61,817 nt of DNA, taken from contig JAUSLQ010000023.1 in assembly GCA_030645675.1 (NCBI GenBank), positions 1 to 61,817 of the forward strand. Direction: 5' to 3'. Below, piece by piece: positions 1 through 8,840 of the stretch. Each line of letters begins with the position of its first letter. The stretch's first letter is position 1. The notes beneath the pieces were generated by a model that saw only the letters and a list, made by a program, of their open reading frames with translations, had not been told where the DNA came from and searched no databases. This DNA is from Actinomycetota bacterium (GTDB taxonomy: Bacteria; Actinomycetota; Acidimicrobiia; Acidimicrobiales; Ilumatobacteraceae). Made by a program: the position numbers and the translations under genes.

Positions 1-314
1 CCGCCCCCACCAGCCCGCCGCCCAGCGGGCCGCAGGTCACGGCCACGTTCTCCGGCCCGTCGGCGTGCCCGTCGCCCGACGCGTCAGTGCCGCTGCCGTC
101 GCCCACGGACAGCATCACCTGGTCGGTCACCGGTGCCGACAGCGTCTACGTGGCGATCGACAACCCCGACGGCCCCTACGAGACCGGGCTGCCGCTGAAC
201 GGGTCGATGAGCGACCTGCCGTTCGGCTGTCCCGGCACGCACACCTACTACGTGGTCGCCGTGAAGGGCGGCCAGAAGGCCGTCAAGTCGAAGACGTTCA
301 CCGCCAACAACTGA
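1..314 (+). CDS. C-terminal end of a secreted or surface protein (partial)
   Basis: The reading frame is open from base 3 to a TGA at 312-314, so only the last ~103 residues are inside the window. They start with a Pro/Ser/Thr-rich linker (APTSPPPSGP). A ~75-residue beta-rich segment follows with two cysteines, a DSITWSV strand and a final THTYYVVAV strand, which looks like a C-terminal immunoglobulin-like or fibronectin-like domain. It lies tail-to-tail with the acylase gene, 19 bases apart. The real function sits in the missing upstream part and cannot be named from here. Confidence 0.7.
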   Translation, partial: APTSPPPSGPQVTATFSGPSACPSPDASVPLPSPTDSITWSVTGADSVYVAIDNPDGPYETGLPLNGSMSDLPFGCPGTHTYYVVAVKGGQKAVKSKTFTANN

Positions 315-333
315 CGGGCCGACCAGCGACGGG

Positions 334-2862
334 TCAGCTCGTGCGCTCGCCGGTCACGGTGATCGTCGCGCCCACGGCCCCGGCCGCCACGTCGTCGGGG
401 GTGAACAGGATCGGGCGCAGGCTGCCGTCGCTGTACACCCGCATCTGGGCGGTGAAGTTCGGGTCGGCCGGGTCGTCGGGCTGGCCGTAGGTCAGCACGG
501 CCTCGGCATGCGGGCCATCGGCGGTGAACTCCAGGGTCATCACGAAGCTGTTCCCGAACGTCACCGGGTAGCCGCGGCTGCTGAAGAAGCTGCCGTCGAT
601 CCCTGTGCCGGGGTCGCCCTTGGGTGCCAGCGTGCCCGCCCCGCTGCAGCAGTCGACGATCGACGCCGCACCCTCCATGTTGGTGCCGCCACCGACGGGG
701 ATGTGCTCGGAGATCACGCGGCCGTCGAACTGCACCTCGCCCAGCGAGATGTCGAGCGCCCAGCCCTGTGCCCGCAGCGCGAGCGTCGCGGCCGCCAGGT
801 TGTTCACGATCTGGGTGCCATCGGCCAGGCCGTTGGGGGTGAACACCGGGTTGGAGGGGTCGAACGCGACGTCGTAGAGGTCGCCGGCGTTCATCCGGTC
901 GGTACCGCTGAACTTGTACAGGAACTCGCGCCACAGCACGGCTCCCTTCGAGCCGGTGGTCAGCCGGCCGTCCCAGGCGCGCAGCACCTCGCAGGCGGGG
1001 GTGATGTCGAACGGCTTCTCCAGCACCAGCACCACGCCCTGCTCGTCGCAGCGCTTGACCACCTGGTCGCGCAGCAGCTCGGCGTGCAGCGCACGGTCGG
1101 AGAACCAGGCCGCCTGCAGTTCGGCGAGAGCGAACGTGCCGTCGTCGCCGCGCACCCCAGGGTCTGTGAGCAGGATGGCGTTCATGCGGGTGCGGGCCGA
1201 CTGCGGCACGCCTTCCGGCCCGGTGAGCGGCGAGTAGCCGGTCAGCGGTGCCGCCGGGTTGGCCAGCCAGTGCGAGTCGTTGGCGTTGAACACGTAGTCG
1301 GCGCGCTCCAGCTGCGGCTGCTGCGCGAACGGCAGGATGCCTGGCCGGGTGGCCGCAGGGTCGTCGACCCATTCGTTGATCGGGTCGCTGCCGTTCAGCA
1401 GGATCGCGCCGTTGTCCAGCAGGGTGGCGGCCAGGCCGCCGCCGGCCACCTGCGCCTGCCACCCGGCGATCGCCTCCACCGACAGGTTCGGTGTGGCCGC
1501 GGTGTCGGCGTACCACGCCCGGCCGTCGGCCGAGGTGGCCATCGTGTTCACCCACGGGATGCCGTTGGCGGTGCGGTGGGCGTCGATGAACTCGTCCATC
1601 GAGGTGGCCGCGTTCATGCCGAAGAACTGCTCGAGGATGTCGCTGTTGTCGATGTTGGCGTCGCGCATCGTGTACGCCTTGTCGGTGGTCCAGCCGAACG
1701 GCAGGTTCAGCATCGGGCCGTAGTGGCTGTTCCACATCGTGCGCGTCTGCGGTTCCAGCGAGCCGTCGGATTGCAGCACGTCGATCGACAGATCGTCACT
1801 GGTCATCGCCTTGCTCTCGGCGCCGTACTGGTAGCTGGTGGGGTCGCCAGGGGTCAGCGACAGCTCGTACAGCGTCATGCGATGCCCGGCCGACACCGTG
1901 TGCGTCCAGGCCACGTGCTCGTTGAAGCCGATCAGCACACCCGGCGTGCCGGTCAGCGTCACGCCGTAGACGTTCAGCTCGCCGGTGGTCAGCGTCAGGT
2001 GGCTCTCCCACAGCCGCTTCTCGCCCTCCCAGGGGAAGTGCGGGTTGGCCAGCAGCATGCCGCCCCCGCCCGTGCTGGCCTCGGCGCCGATCGCCCAGCC
2101 GTTGCTGCCCAGCCCGGGCCGCAGGCCCAGCGCGGCGGTGGTGGGCGGGGAGTTGTCGATGGGGGGCACGGTGACGGCCTGGGTGGGCGCGGGTGCGGTG
2201 CTGGCCGGCCCGGTATCGGCCGGCCCGGTGTCGGTGGGAACGGTGGTGGCGGGCACGAACTCCGGCGGCTGGGCGGTGGCGATCGGGTCGATCAGCACAC
2301 CGGCGCTGGCGAACAGCACGATGTCGTTCATGTTCGCGTAGAGGTCGGTGGTGGTGATCGGCTGCACCCACGGCTGGCCGGCGCACCAGCCGTGCGCACC
2401 TTCGGTGGCCAGCGCGGCATTGAAGCCGGCCACGTAGCCGGCCACCATCTCGGTGACGTGCTGCGGCTGGCCGGCGAACTTCTCGTCGGCGTCGGCCCAC
2501 AGGCCCAGGTGGCGATAGGCGAAGTCGGAGTCGATGTTGGCGTCGTCCTCACCGGGCCCGAACCACTTCGCCCGTTCGCCGCGCACCTTGATGACCTGAT
2601 CGATCAGCGTGCAGCCGCGATCCTGCTCGTACGCGTAGCCCTGGCCGAAGCCGAGGCTGCCCCAGTCGTCGGCCACGATGTGCGGTACCCCGTACTCGGT
2701 GCGCGTGATCTGCGCTGAGTAACCCGGCACGGCCTCGGTGGTGCTGGGTGCTTGGGTGGTCGTGAGGGCGACGGTGGTGGTCGGCGCTGCTGCGTCGTCG
2801 TCGGTGCACGCGACGGCGAGCAGCGCGACAGCGGCGAGGCCCGCCAGTGAACGGTGGCGCAT
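334..2862 (-). CDS. Penicillin acylase-family Ntn-hydrolase lipoprotein
   Basis: An 842-residue protein of the penicillin/acyl-homoserine-lactone acylase family, which hydrolyses amide bonds of N-acyl compounds outside the membrane. The N-terminus is a lipoprotein signal with lipobox LAVAC (Cys19). An alpha-chain-like region (~50-190) contains the family start TRTEYGVPHI. The autoprocessing site is LGSNGWAIG with the nucleophile Ser at about 253. The beta chain carries the typical GGGMLLANPHFPW and GFNEHVAWTHT blocks. Between the chains, residues ~200-245 form a Thr/Pro/Ala-rich spacer that would be cut out on maturation. Length fits the family. The substrate (penicillin, AHL or other acyl amide) cannot be told from sequence. 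It lies 18 bases after malQ but has its own -10 element, so it is probably a separate unit. Confidence 0.88.
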   Translation of the reverse strand: MRHRSLAGLAAVALLAVACTDDDAAAPTTTVALTTTQAPSTTEAVPGYSAQITRTEYGVPHIVADDWGSLGFGQGYAYEQDRGCTLIDQVIKVRGERAKWFGPGEDDANIDSDFAYRHLGLWADADEKFAGQPQHVTEMVAGYVAGFNAALATEGAHGWCAGQPWVQPITTTDLYANMNDIVLFASAGVLIDPIATAQPPEFVPATTVPTDTGPADTGPASTAPAPTQAVTVPPIDNSPPTTAALGLRPGLGSNGWAIGAEASTGGGGMLLANPHFPWEGEKRLWESHLTLTTGELNVYGVTLTGTPGVLIGFNEHVAWTHTVSAGHRMTLYELSLTPGDPTSYQYGAESKAMTSDDLSIDVLQSDGSLEPQTRTMWNSHYGPMLNLPFGWTTDKAYTMRDANIDNSDILEQFFGMNAATSMDEFIDAHRTANGIPWVNTMATSADGRAWYADTAATPNLSVEAIAGWQAQVAGGGLAATLLDNGAILLNGSDPINEWVDDPAATRPGILPFAQQPQLERADYVFNANDSHWLANPAAPLTGYSPLTGPEGVPQSARTRMNAILLTDPGVRGDDGTFALAELQAAWFSDRALHAELLRDQVVKRCDEQGVVLVLEKPFDITPACEVLRAWDGRLTTGSKGAVLWREFLYKFSGTDRMNAGDLYDVAFDPSNPVFTPNGLADGTQIVNNLAAATLALRAQGWALDISLGEVQFDGRVISEHIPVGGGTNMEGAASIVDCCSGAGTLAPKGDPGTGIDGSFFSSRGYPVTFGNSFVMTLEFTADGPHAEAVLTYGQPDDPADPNFTAQMRVYSDGSLRPILFTPDDVAAGAVGATITVTGERTS

Positions 2863-2869
2863 GGCCGCG

Positions 2870-2875
2870 ACGCTA
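2870..2875 (-). promoter_or_regulatory. -10 element of acylase gene (leaderless type)
   Basis: TAGCGT on the minus strand, followed by 7 bases and the ATG at 2862. This places +1 at or next to the start codon. No ribosome binding site is possible or visible. Confidence 0.5.
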
Positions 2876-2880
2876 GTGGT

Positions 2881-4794
2881 TCACACGCGAGCCGGACGGC
2901 CAGCGACCGCGGCGCGGCGGCGTTCGATGGCCGTCGCGATCCCCGCGATCCGCGGGTCGGCCGCCACCTCGTCAAGCGTCAGTGCCGCGACGTGGCGCCA
3001 GTTCGGTTCCTCCTGGAACGTGCCGGGCACGTTCTGCGAACGCGCTTCCAGCCACAGGTCGTCCAGCGCGAACACGGTGATCTCCGAGCGCATCGAGGCC
3101 ATCTCCAGCACCACGGCGGCCATGATCTCTTCCGTCGTGGCATTGCCCTCGGCGTCGAGCTGCAACAGCCCTACGGCGGCGAGGTGGCGTACCACTCGCT
3201 CGCGCATGTGTGCCCGCTCGCCCAGCAGCCGGTCGCGCTCGCCGTCGTTCACCAGGCCCAGCCGGTGCGCACGATCGATGTCGCCGCCGTGCCAGAAGCT
3301 GGCGAACGGCACGCTGTCGTGGGTGCTCAGCATCGCCATCACGCCGCTGCCCGCGTGCCACATGCCGTCGGTGCCGTACGAGGGCAGTGCGTCCTGGGCG
3401 ACGTGGATGCCCAGCAGGTGGTGCTCGGCCAGGCCTTGGTGCACTTCGTGTGGCACCGTGCCCAGGTTCTCGCCGACGATGACCGCGCCGGCCAGGTGGG
3501 CTTCCAGGCACACGATGGCGAACATCTCGTCCAGCGGGTAGTGCACGTAGCAGCCGTCGGTGGCGGGCAGGCCCGCTGGCACCCACCATTGGCGGAAGAG
3601 GCCCATCACATGGTCGATGCGCAACAGCCCGGCGTGGCGCAGGTGGTGCCGGAACGTTTCGCGCACGTAACGGTGCCCGGTCAGCCGTGAACGCTGCGGG
3701 TGGATGGGCGGGAAGCCCCAGTTCTGCCCGCCCATGAACACCGGGTCGGGCGGGGCGCCGACGGCCACATCCTGCACGAACAGGTTGCCCTCGTGCCACA
3801 CGTCGAATCCGTCGGCGTGGGCGCCGAGCGCGACGTCGAGGGCCAGCAACTGGCCCTGCCGGCGAGCGGCGGCGGCGACCTCACCCAGTTGCACGTCGGC
3901 CAGCCACTGGCCGACCAGGTGACGGCGCACCACCGTGGGGTCGGCGGCGGCGAGGGCCTGCTCGCGGCTCACGGGCCAGGCGCGGAAGTTGCGGCCGTGC
4001 AGGGCCTGCGCGCCGCGGTAGCGCGCGTGCAGCGCGGCCAGCGGGTGCGCGGCCAGCCACTGCTGCAGCTGGGGGTGCTGGTGCAGCGCGGCGGCCAGTG
4101 CATCGAGGCGGGCGGTGTGGTGGGCGTGTAGGGCCGGGTAGTCCAGCAGCCCGTCGACCGGTTGCGGCGCAGGCACCGTCGGCGGGCTGTCGGCCGGCAG
4201 CGTGACCCCGAACGCCGCCGCGGCCGCGTCGAGGTCGATGTACAGCTCGTTCCACAGCCGGCGGCTGACCGGGGAGTACGGGCTCCAGTCGGCGGGCGGG
4301 TCGAGGTACAGCGGCAGCAGCGGCAAGGTCAGCAGCACCTCGCCGCCGAACGTGTGCAACCAGTCGAACAGGCCCCCGAGGTCGCCGTAGGTGGCGATGC
4401 CCTGCGGCGTGCCACCCGCGGCCCGCAGCGCGTACAGCGGTAGGAACACACCCCACCGGCCGGTGGCCGTGGCCGGGGCGTGGCGGGGAGCGCTGACGAC
4501 GGTGCCCACCTGTGCGTCGCCGTGGCACAGGCGGTGGTAGCCCAGCGGTAGCGGCCCCGGTGCGAACCGGTGGCCGTCGGGGTCGCACACGTGCAGGCCG
4601 TCGGCCAGTGCGGGCAGCTCGCCGTCCCATGCGACCACCACGGCGTCGGGCGGTGAGGGTTCGCACGGGCCCATGGCCGCGAGCACACCGGTGATGGCCG
4701 CCTCGCTGCAGTGGACGGTGTTGCCGTTCACGTCGCGGTAGGCCGGTGCGATGCCGCTGCGCTCGGCGAGCTCAGCGATGTCGGGTGAGATCAC
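2881..4794 (-). CDS. malQ: 4-alpha-glucanotransferase (amylomaltase, GH77)
   Basis: A 637-residue cytoplasmic GH77 enzyme that moves alpha-1,4-glucan segments between maltodextrins and releases glucose. The N-terminal ~130 residues are the extra domain seen in long MalQ proteins. The TIM-barrel blocks are clear: VFLPLYALR, DWSPYSPVSRRLWNELYID, LALDVALGAHADGFDVW, LRIDHVMGLFRQWWVP and VGENLGTVP, the last with a catalytic acid. The start is GTG at 4794, overlapping the end of the ABC ATPase gene as GTGA. It is the last gene of the maltodextrin operon, so it processes the imported dextrins. Confidence 0.93.
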   Translation of the reverse strand: MISPDIAELAERSGIAPAYRDVNGNTVHCSEAAITGVLAAMGPCEPSPPDAVVVAWDGELPALADGLHVCDPDGHRFAPGPLPLGYHRLCHGDAQVGTVVSAPRHAPATATGRWGVFLPLYALRAAGGTPQGIATYGDLGGLFDWLHTFGGEVLLTLPLLPLYLDPPADWSPYSPVSRRLWNELYIDLDAAAAAFGVTLPADSPPTVPAPQPVDGLLDYPALHAHHTARLDALAAALHQHPQLQQWLAAHPLAALHARYRGAQALHGRNFRAWPVSREQALAAADPTVVRRHLVGQWLADVQLGEVAAAARRQGQLLALDVALGAHADGFDVWHEGNLFVQDVAVGAPPDPVFMGGQNWGFPPIHPQRSRLTGHRYVRETFRHHLRHAGLLRIDHVMGLFRQWWVPAGLPATDGCYVHYPLDEMFAIVCLEAHLAGAVIVGENLGTVPHEVHQGLAEHHLLGIHVAQDALPSYGTDGMWHAGSGVMAMLSTHDSVPFASFWHGGDIDRAHRLGLVNDGERDRLLGERAHMRERVVRHLAAVGLLQLDAEGNATTEEIMAAVVLEMASMRSEITVFALDDLWLEARSQNVPGTFQEEPNWRHVAALTLDEVAADPRIAGIATAIERRRAAVAGRPARV

Positions 4795-5972
4795 CTCAGT
4801 GGTGCTCCTGTTGCAGCGTCGAAGAAGTGGCAGCGGCCCGTGTTCACGCCCAGCGAGATGCGGTCGGCCAGGCGCACGCGCGCCAGCCCGTCGAGCTTGG
4901 CGACCACGACGGTGCTGGTGGCCTTCTCCGGCACCGTGTCGCCGGCGTGCTCGGCCAGATCGCGTGTGTCGTCGGTGTCCACCGGGGCCACCGGCAGCGC
5001 GAAGTGCACATGGGTTTCGGAGCCCGTGCTCTCCACCAGATCGATCATGATCTCCAGCCGCTGACCGGGGTCGGCCTGCTCGGCGGGGAAGGTGAAGAAC
5101 TCGGGACGGATGCCCATCGTCACGTCGCGGCCGTTGGCGTCGGCCAGCTCGGGGTAGGCGGCCACTGCGGCGGGGGCGATGTCCAGCGTCTGGTCGCCGA
5201 TGCGCACCGACACCTGGCCGCTCGCCACCGACACTCTGCCGGCCAGCAGGTTCATCGCCGGGCTGCCGATGAAGCCGGCCACGAACAGGTTGGCCGGGCG
5301 GTCGTACAGCTCGTACGGCGTGTCCACCTGTTGCAGCACACCGCGCCGCATCACCGCCACACGGTCGGCCATCGTCATCGCCTCCACCTGGTCGTGGGTG
5401 ACGTACACGGTGGTGATGCCCATGTCGTGCTGCAGCTTGGCGATCTCGGCGCGCATCTGCACGCGCAGCTTCGCGTCCAGGTTCGACAGCGGCTCGTCCA
5501 TCAGGAACACCTTCGGCTCGCGCACGATCGCGCGGCCCATGGCCACGCGCTGGCGCTGGCCACCGGACAGCATCTTCGGCCGCCGCTCCAGCAGGTCGAC
5601 CAGGCCCAGCGTGGCTGCGGCCTTGCGCACCCGCGCGTTGATCTCCTGCTTGGGCATCTTGCGCAGCGTCAGCCCGAACCCGATGTTCTCGGCGACGGTG
5701 AGGTGCGGGTAGAGCGCGTAGCTCTGGAACACCATCGCGATGTCGCGCTCGCGGGGCTGGACTTCGTTCATCCGCTCGTTGTCGATGCGCAGCTCGCCTT
5801 CGGAGATGTCTTCCAGGCCGGCGACCATGCGCAAGGCGGTCGACTTGCCGCAGCCGGACGGGCCGACGAGCACGAGGAACTCGCCGTCGTCGATGCGCAG
5901 GCTGAGCTCGTTGACGGCCATGAAGCCGTTGTCGTAGATCTTGGAGACGTGGTCGAACTCGACGTCGGCCAT
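4791..5972 (-). CDS. Sugar ABC transporter ATPase (MalK/MsmK/UgpC type)
   Basis: A 393-residue ATP-binding subunit that energises the MalFG permease. Walker A is GPSGCGKST, the Q-loop is VFQSYALYPHL, the signature is LSGGQRQRVA and Walker B with D-loop is FLMDEPLSNLDAKLR. The last ~150 residues form the OB-fold regulatory domain of this subfamily (GIRPEFF, FALP). A longer frame opens at 6026, but the family start MADVEFDHVSKIY lies at 5972. This start is preceded by GGGGCAGGAA and does not overlap the GH13 gene (13-base gap). Having the ATPase in the operon is worth noting, because many actinobacteria use one shared MsiK encoded elsewhere. Confidence 0.93.
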   Translation of the reverse strand: MADVEFDHVSKIYDNGFMAVNELSLRIDDGEFLVLVGPSGCGKSTALRMVAGLEDISEGELRIDNERMNEVQPRERDIAMVFQSYALYPHLTVAENIGFGLTLRKMPKQEINARVRKAAATLGLVDLLERRPKMLSGGQRQRVAMGRAIVREPKVFLMDEPLSNLDAKLRVQMRAEIAKLQHDMGITTVYVTHDQVEAMTMADRVAVMRRGVLQQVDTPYELYDRPANLFVAGFIGSPAMNLLAGRVSVASGQVSVRIGDQTLDIAPAAVAAYPELADANGRDVTMGIRPEFFTFPAEQADPGQRLEIMIDLVESTGSETHVHFALPVAPVDTDDTRDLAEHAGDTVPEKATSTVVVAKLDGLARVRLADRISLGVNTGRCHFFDAATGAPLR

Positions 5973-5985
5973 CAGTTCCTGCCCC

Positions 5986-7851
5986 TCATGGGTCGAGCCG
6001 CCAGATGTGGACGGCTGGTCCGTCACCCGTCAGGGTGACCGAACCGTTGGTGGGTTCCAGTGCGCGATCACCGTGCAACGTAGCGGCCGGGGAGTGCAGC
6101 CCCAGTGCCTGGGCGTCGAGGGTGATCGGTTCGTGTGCTGCGCGGCTGACCTGCACCAGCACGGTCTCGTCGGCCGACTCGCGCAGCAGCGCCACGCAGT
6201 CGTCGCCGGTGTGCACCCAGCGCAGGCCACCGCGCTGCAGCGCGGAGCTGCCGCGGCGCACGCCGATCAGCGAGCGGTAGCCGGCCAGGGTGCGCTGGTC
6301 CCACTGGGTGGGGTTCCACGGCATCGGCGCGCGGCCGAGGTCGCTGTTGATGCCGGTGACCCCCACTTCGTCGCCGTAGTAGACGGTTGGCACGCCGGGG
6401 AACGCCATCAGCAGGCCAAGGCCCGCCATCTGGCGGCCGGGGTCGCCGGCCACCGAGCGCCAGCGGGCGGTGTCGTGACTGCCCAGCAGCGTCATGCTGG
6501 CGGTGTTGGAGCGCCACGGCAGAGCGGCCATGAAGTCGGTCATCGTGCCCGCCATGTCAGTGCCGCCGATCCGCGGGGGAGGCGACGGGAAGCCCATCAG
6601 GCCGATCCGCGGCTCGGGCTCGGACAGCCACGACCAGACGGGCCGGGCGAAGCCGGAGTAGTTCATCGTGCCGTGCCAGCCGTCGCCCACCAGGTCGCTG
6701 GACGCGTCGTAACAGTGCTCGGCCACCAGCCAGCCGTCGGGGCGTACGTCGGCCATCGTGGCCCGCATCGCGCGGGCCACCGCGTGGTTGGTGTCGATGT
6801 CGCGGTAGCGGCCGGTCATGTTGGCCACGTCGATGCGCCAGCCGTCGAGCTCGTAGGGCGGGCTCAGCCACTTGCCGGTGATCGAGCCGGGGCCCACCAG
6901 CATGCGCTCGGCCAGCGCGGCCGCGCGGTGGTCCAGTTTGGGCAGCGTCTTGACGCCGAACCAGCCGACGTAGTCGTCGGGGTCGTCGCCCTCGAAGAAG
7001 TAGAAGCCGGCCTCGGTGCTGCCGCGGTCGCGCTGGGCGGTGCGGAACCAGTCGTGGTGATTGCCGGTGTGGTTGGTGGTGAGGTCGCCGATGACGCGCA
7101 CACCGGCGCGGTGGGCGGCGTCCATCAGTTGCACCATTGCCGCGTCGCCCCCCAGCATCGGGTCGACGTGGTCGAACGTGTTGGCGTTGTAGCGGTGTGC
7201 GCTCTCGGCGGTGAAGAACGGAGTGAGGTAGATCGCGTTCGCGCCCAGCCCGGTGATGTGGTCGAGGTGCTCGCGCAGGCCCACCAGGTCGCCGCCGAAC
7301 AGCTGGCGGGTGGAGGTCGGCCAGTCCGGTGCGACGGGGTCGGCCCACTCGCTGCGCACGGCCCAGTCGGGCCAGTGGTGCGGCATGGCCGACGGTGCGA
7401 ACCGGTCGGGGAACACCTGGTACACCACGGCTTCTTCCAGCCATGCGGGCGGCGGGTCGAAGGTCGTGAGCCAGAAGTCGTTGGCGTCGGTGGTGTCGCG
7501 ATGAATGACGCCGGCTGCGTTCACCCAGCGGTAGGGGGCGGCGCCACCCTCCAGCAGGAAGCGGTAGCGGTTCACCGGGTTGGCGATCGTGAGGTCGGCG
7601 CGCCACCACGTCTCGCGCGCGTCGGCGCGGTCGACCACGGCCTGCGCCCAGCGCGGCTCGCCGTCGATGATGCTGCGCAGGAACACACGCTCGGCGTGCG
7701 CGGCGTGCGGCACGCGCACGAACACCGCCACGGTGGCGCCGATGGCCGGGGCGCGGTCGGCGACGTAGCGTTCTGAGCCGTCGTGGTGCGGGGCCAGCAA
7801 CGACGTCCCATTCAGCGAGGTCGGCAGTAGTGAGTTGGCAGGAAGCGGCAC
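5986..7851 (-). CDS. GH13 alpha-glycosidase (neopullulanase/cyclomaltodextrinase-like)
   Basis: About 621 residues. No signal peptide is visible, so it probably acts in the cytoplasm on imported maltodextrins. Residues ~1-130 look like the N-terminal CBM34-type domain of neopullulanases (FVRVPHAAHAERVFLR). The barrel then begins at WLEEAVVYQVFPDRF. The catalytic triad is readable: nucleophile Asp in DGWRIDVANMTG, acid Glu in WLVAEHCYDAS and Asp in LLGSHDTAR. The beta-sandwich C-domain ends at HIWRLDP. The likely start is GTG at 7851, two bases after the malG stop. The longer open frame upstream is only the shadow of malG. Confidence 0.88.
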   Translation of the reverse strand: MPLPANSLLPTSLNGTSLLAPHHDGSERYVADRAPAIGATVAVFVRVPHAAHAERVFLRSIIDGEPRWAQAVVDRADARETWWRADLTIANPVNRYRFLLEGGAAPYRWVNAAGVIHRDTTDANDFWLTTFDPPPAWLEEAVVYQVFPDRFAPSAMPHHWPDWAVRSEWADPVAPDWPTSTRQLFGGDLVGLREHLDHITGLGANAIYLTPFFTAESAHRYNANTFDHVDPMLGGDAAMVQLMDAAHRAGVRVIGDLTTNHTGNHHDWFRTAQRDRGSTEAGFYFFEGDDPDDYVGWFGVKTLPKLDHRAAALAERMLVGPGSITGKWLSPPYELDGWRIDVANMTGRYRDIDTNHAVARAMRATMADVRPDGWLVAEHCYDASSDLVGDGWHGTMNYSGFARPVWSWLSEPEPRIGLMGFPSPPPRIGGTDMAGTMTDFMAALPWRSNTASMTLLGSHDTARWRSVAGDPGRQMAGLGLLMAFPGVPTVYYGDEVGVTGINSDLGRAPMPWNPTQWDQRTLAGYRSLIGVRRGSSALQRGGLRWVHTGDDCVALLRESADETVLVQVSRAAHEPITLDAQALGLHSPAATLHGDRALEPTNGSVTLTGDGPAVHIWRLDP

Positions 7852-7853
7852 GG

Positions 7854-8840
7854 CTAGCCCTTCACCGCGCCGGCGGTGAGGCCGGTGACCACGAAGCGCT
7901 GCAGGAACAGCCACAGGATGACGACGGGCAGGGCGACGATCAGCGAGCCGGCGGCGAACGGCCCCCAGCGACTGTCGAAGCCGGCGAGGATGAACCGCGA
8001 CAGGCCGACGGCAGCGGTGCGCTGCTGGTCGTTCTGGCCGAGGATCACGTCGGCGATGATGAACTCGCTCTGGCTGGCCACGAACGACAGCAGGGCGATG
8101 ACGGCCAGCACGGGCGCGGCCAGCGGCAGGATCACCTTGAAGAAGATCTGCGCGTGGGTGGCGCCGTCGACCTTCGCCGCCTCGTCGAGCTCGCGGGGGA
8201 TGGAGTCGAAGAAGCCCTTCATCAGCCACGTGTTCACGCCCAGGGCGCCGCCCAGGTAGATGAGGATCAGGCCCCAGGTGGTGCCCAGGCCGAAGGCGGG
8301 GAACGACTTCGCCACCCGGTCCATGAACAGGAACAGGGCCGTCAGCGCCAGCAGGTTGGGGAACATCTGCACGAGCAGCAGGAACGTCATGCCGGGGCGG
8401 CGGCCCTTGAAGCGCAGGCGGCTGAAGGCGTAGGCGGCCAGAGCGCACAGGAAGACGGTGACGATCGAGGTGATCGCGCCCACCAGCATGCTGTTGCGCA
8501 TCCAGGTGAGGAACGGCGGGTGGTTGTCGTCGGTCATCAATGCGCGGAAGTTGTCGAGCGACACCTCCTCGGGGACCATGCTCTGCGAGTTGAGGCCGGT
8601 GGTGGAGAACGCGGCCGACAGCACCCACAGAACGGGGAAGAGGGCGAACACGACCACGGCCAGGCCGACGAGATGCCGCCATCCGGTGTCGAGGAACCAC
8701 CCCTTGGTGGTGCGCTTGGTGCCACTGACCCCGCGGAAGGCCGCCCGCTCGGGCGACACGGGCGGCACCGGCGACGCTTCGGCGACGGCACCGGCGACGG
8801 CCGGCTTGCCGACGACCTCGGGAACCAGTTCGTCGCTCAT
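7854..8840 (-). CDS. malG: Maltose/maltodextrin ABC permease MalG
   Basis: A 328-residue inner-membrane permease. A hydrophilic N-terminus of ~45 residues is followed by six predicted membrane helices. The EAA loop that contacts the ATPase is DEAAKVDGATHAQIFFKVILP. The C-terminus is close to MalG (FVVTGLTAGAVKG). The start ATG at 8840 overlaps the malF stop (ATGA, 8837-8840), so translation is coupled. The much longer open frame upstream in this phase is antisense-like noise over malF and was discarded. Confidence 0.93.
   Translation of the reverse strand: MSDELVPEVVGKPAVAGAVAEASPVPPVSPERAAFRGVSGTKRTTKGWFLDTGWRHLVGLAVVVFALFPVLWVLSAAFSTTGLNSQSMVPEEVSLDNFRALMTDDNHPPFLTWMRNSMLVGAITSIVTVFLCALAAYAFSRLRFKGRRPGMTFLLLVQMFPNLLALTALFLFMDRVAKSFPAFGLGTTWGLILIYLGGALGVNTWLMKGFFDSIPRELDEAAKVDGATHAQIFFKVILPLAAPVLAVIALLSFVASQSEFIIADVILGQNDQQRTAAVGLSRFILAGFDSRWGPFAAGSLIVALPVVILWLFLQRFVVTGLTAGAVKG

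Noticed and set aside
508-2718. Very long plus-strand open frame opposite the acylase gene (736 codons)
   Set aside because: Its translation is His/Arg/Gly-rich with no family motifs, the usual antisense shadow of a high-GC gene. The minus-strand frame has all the acylase motifs.
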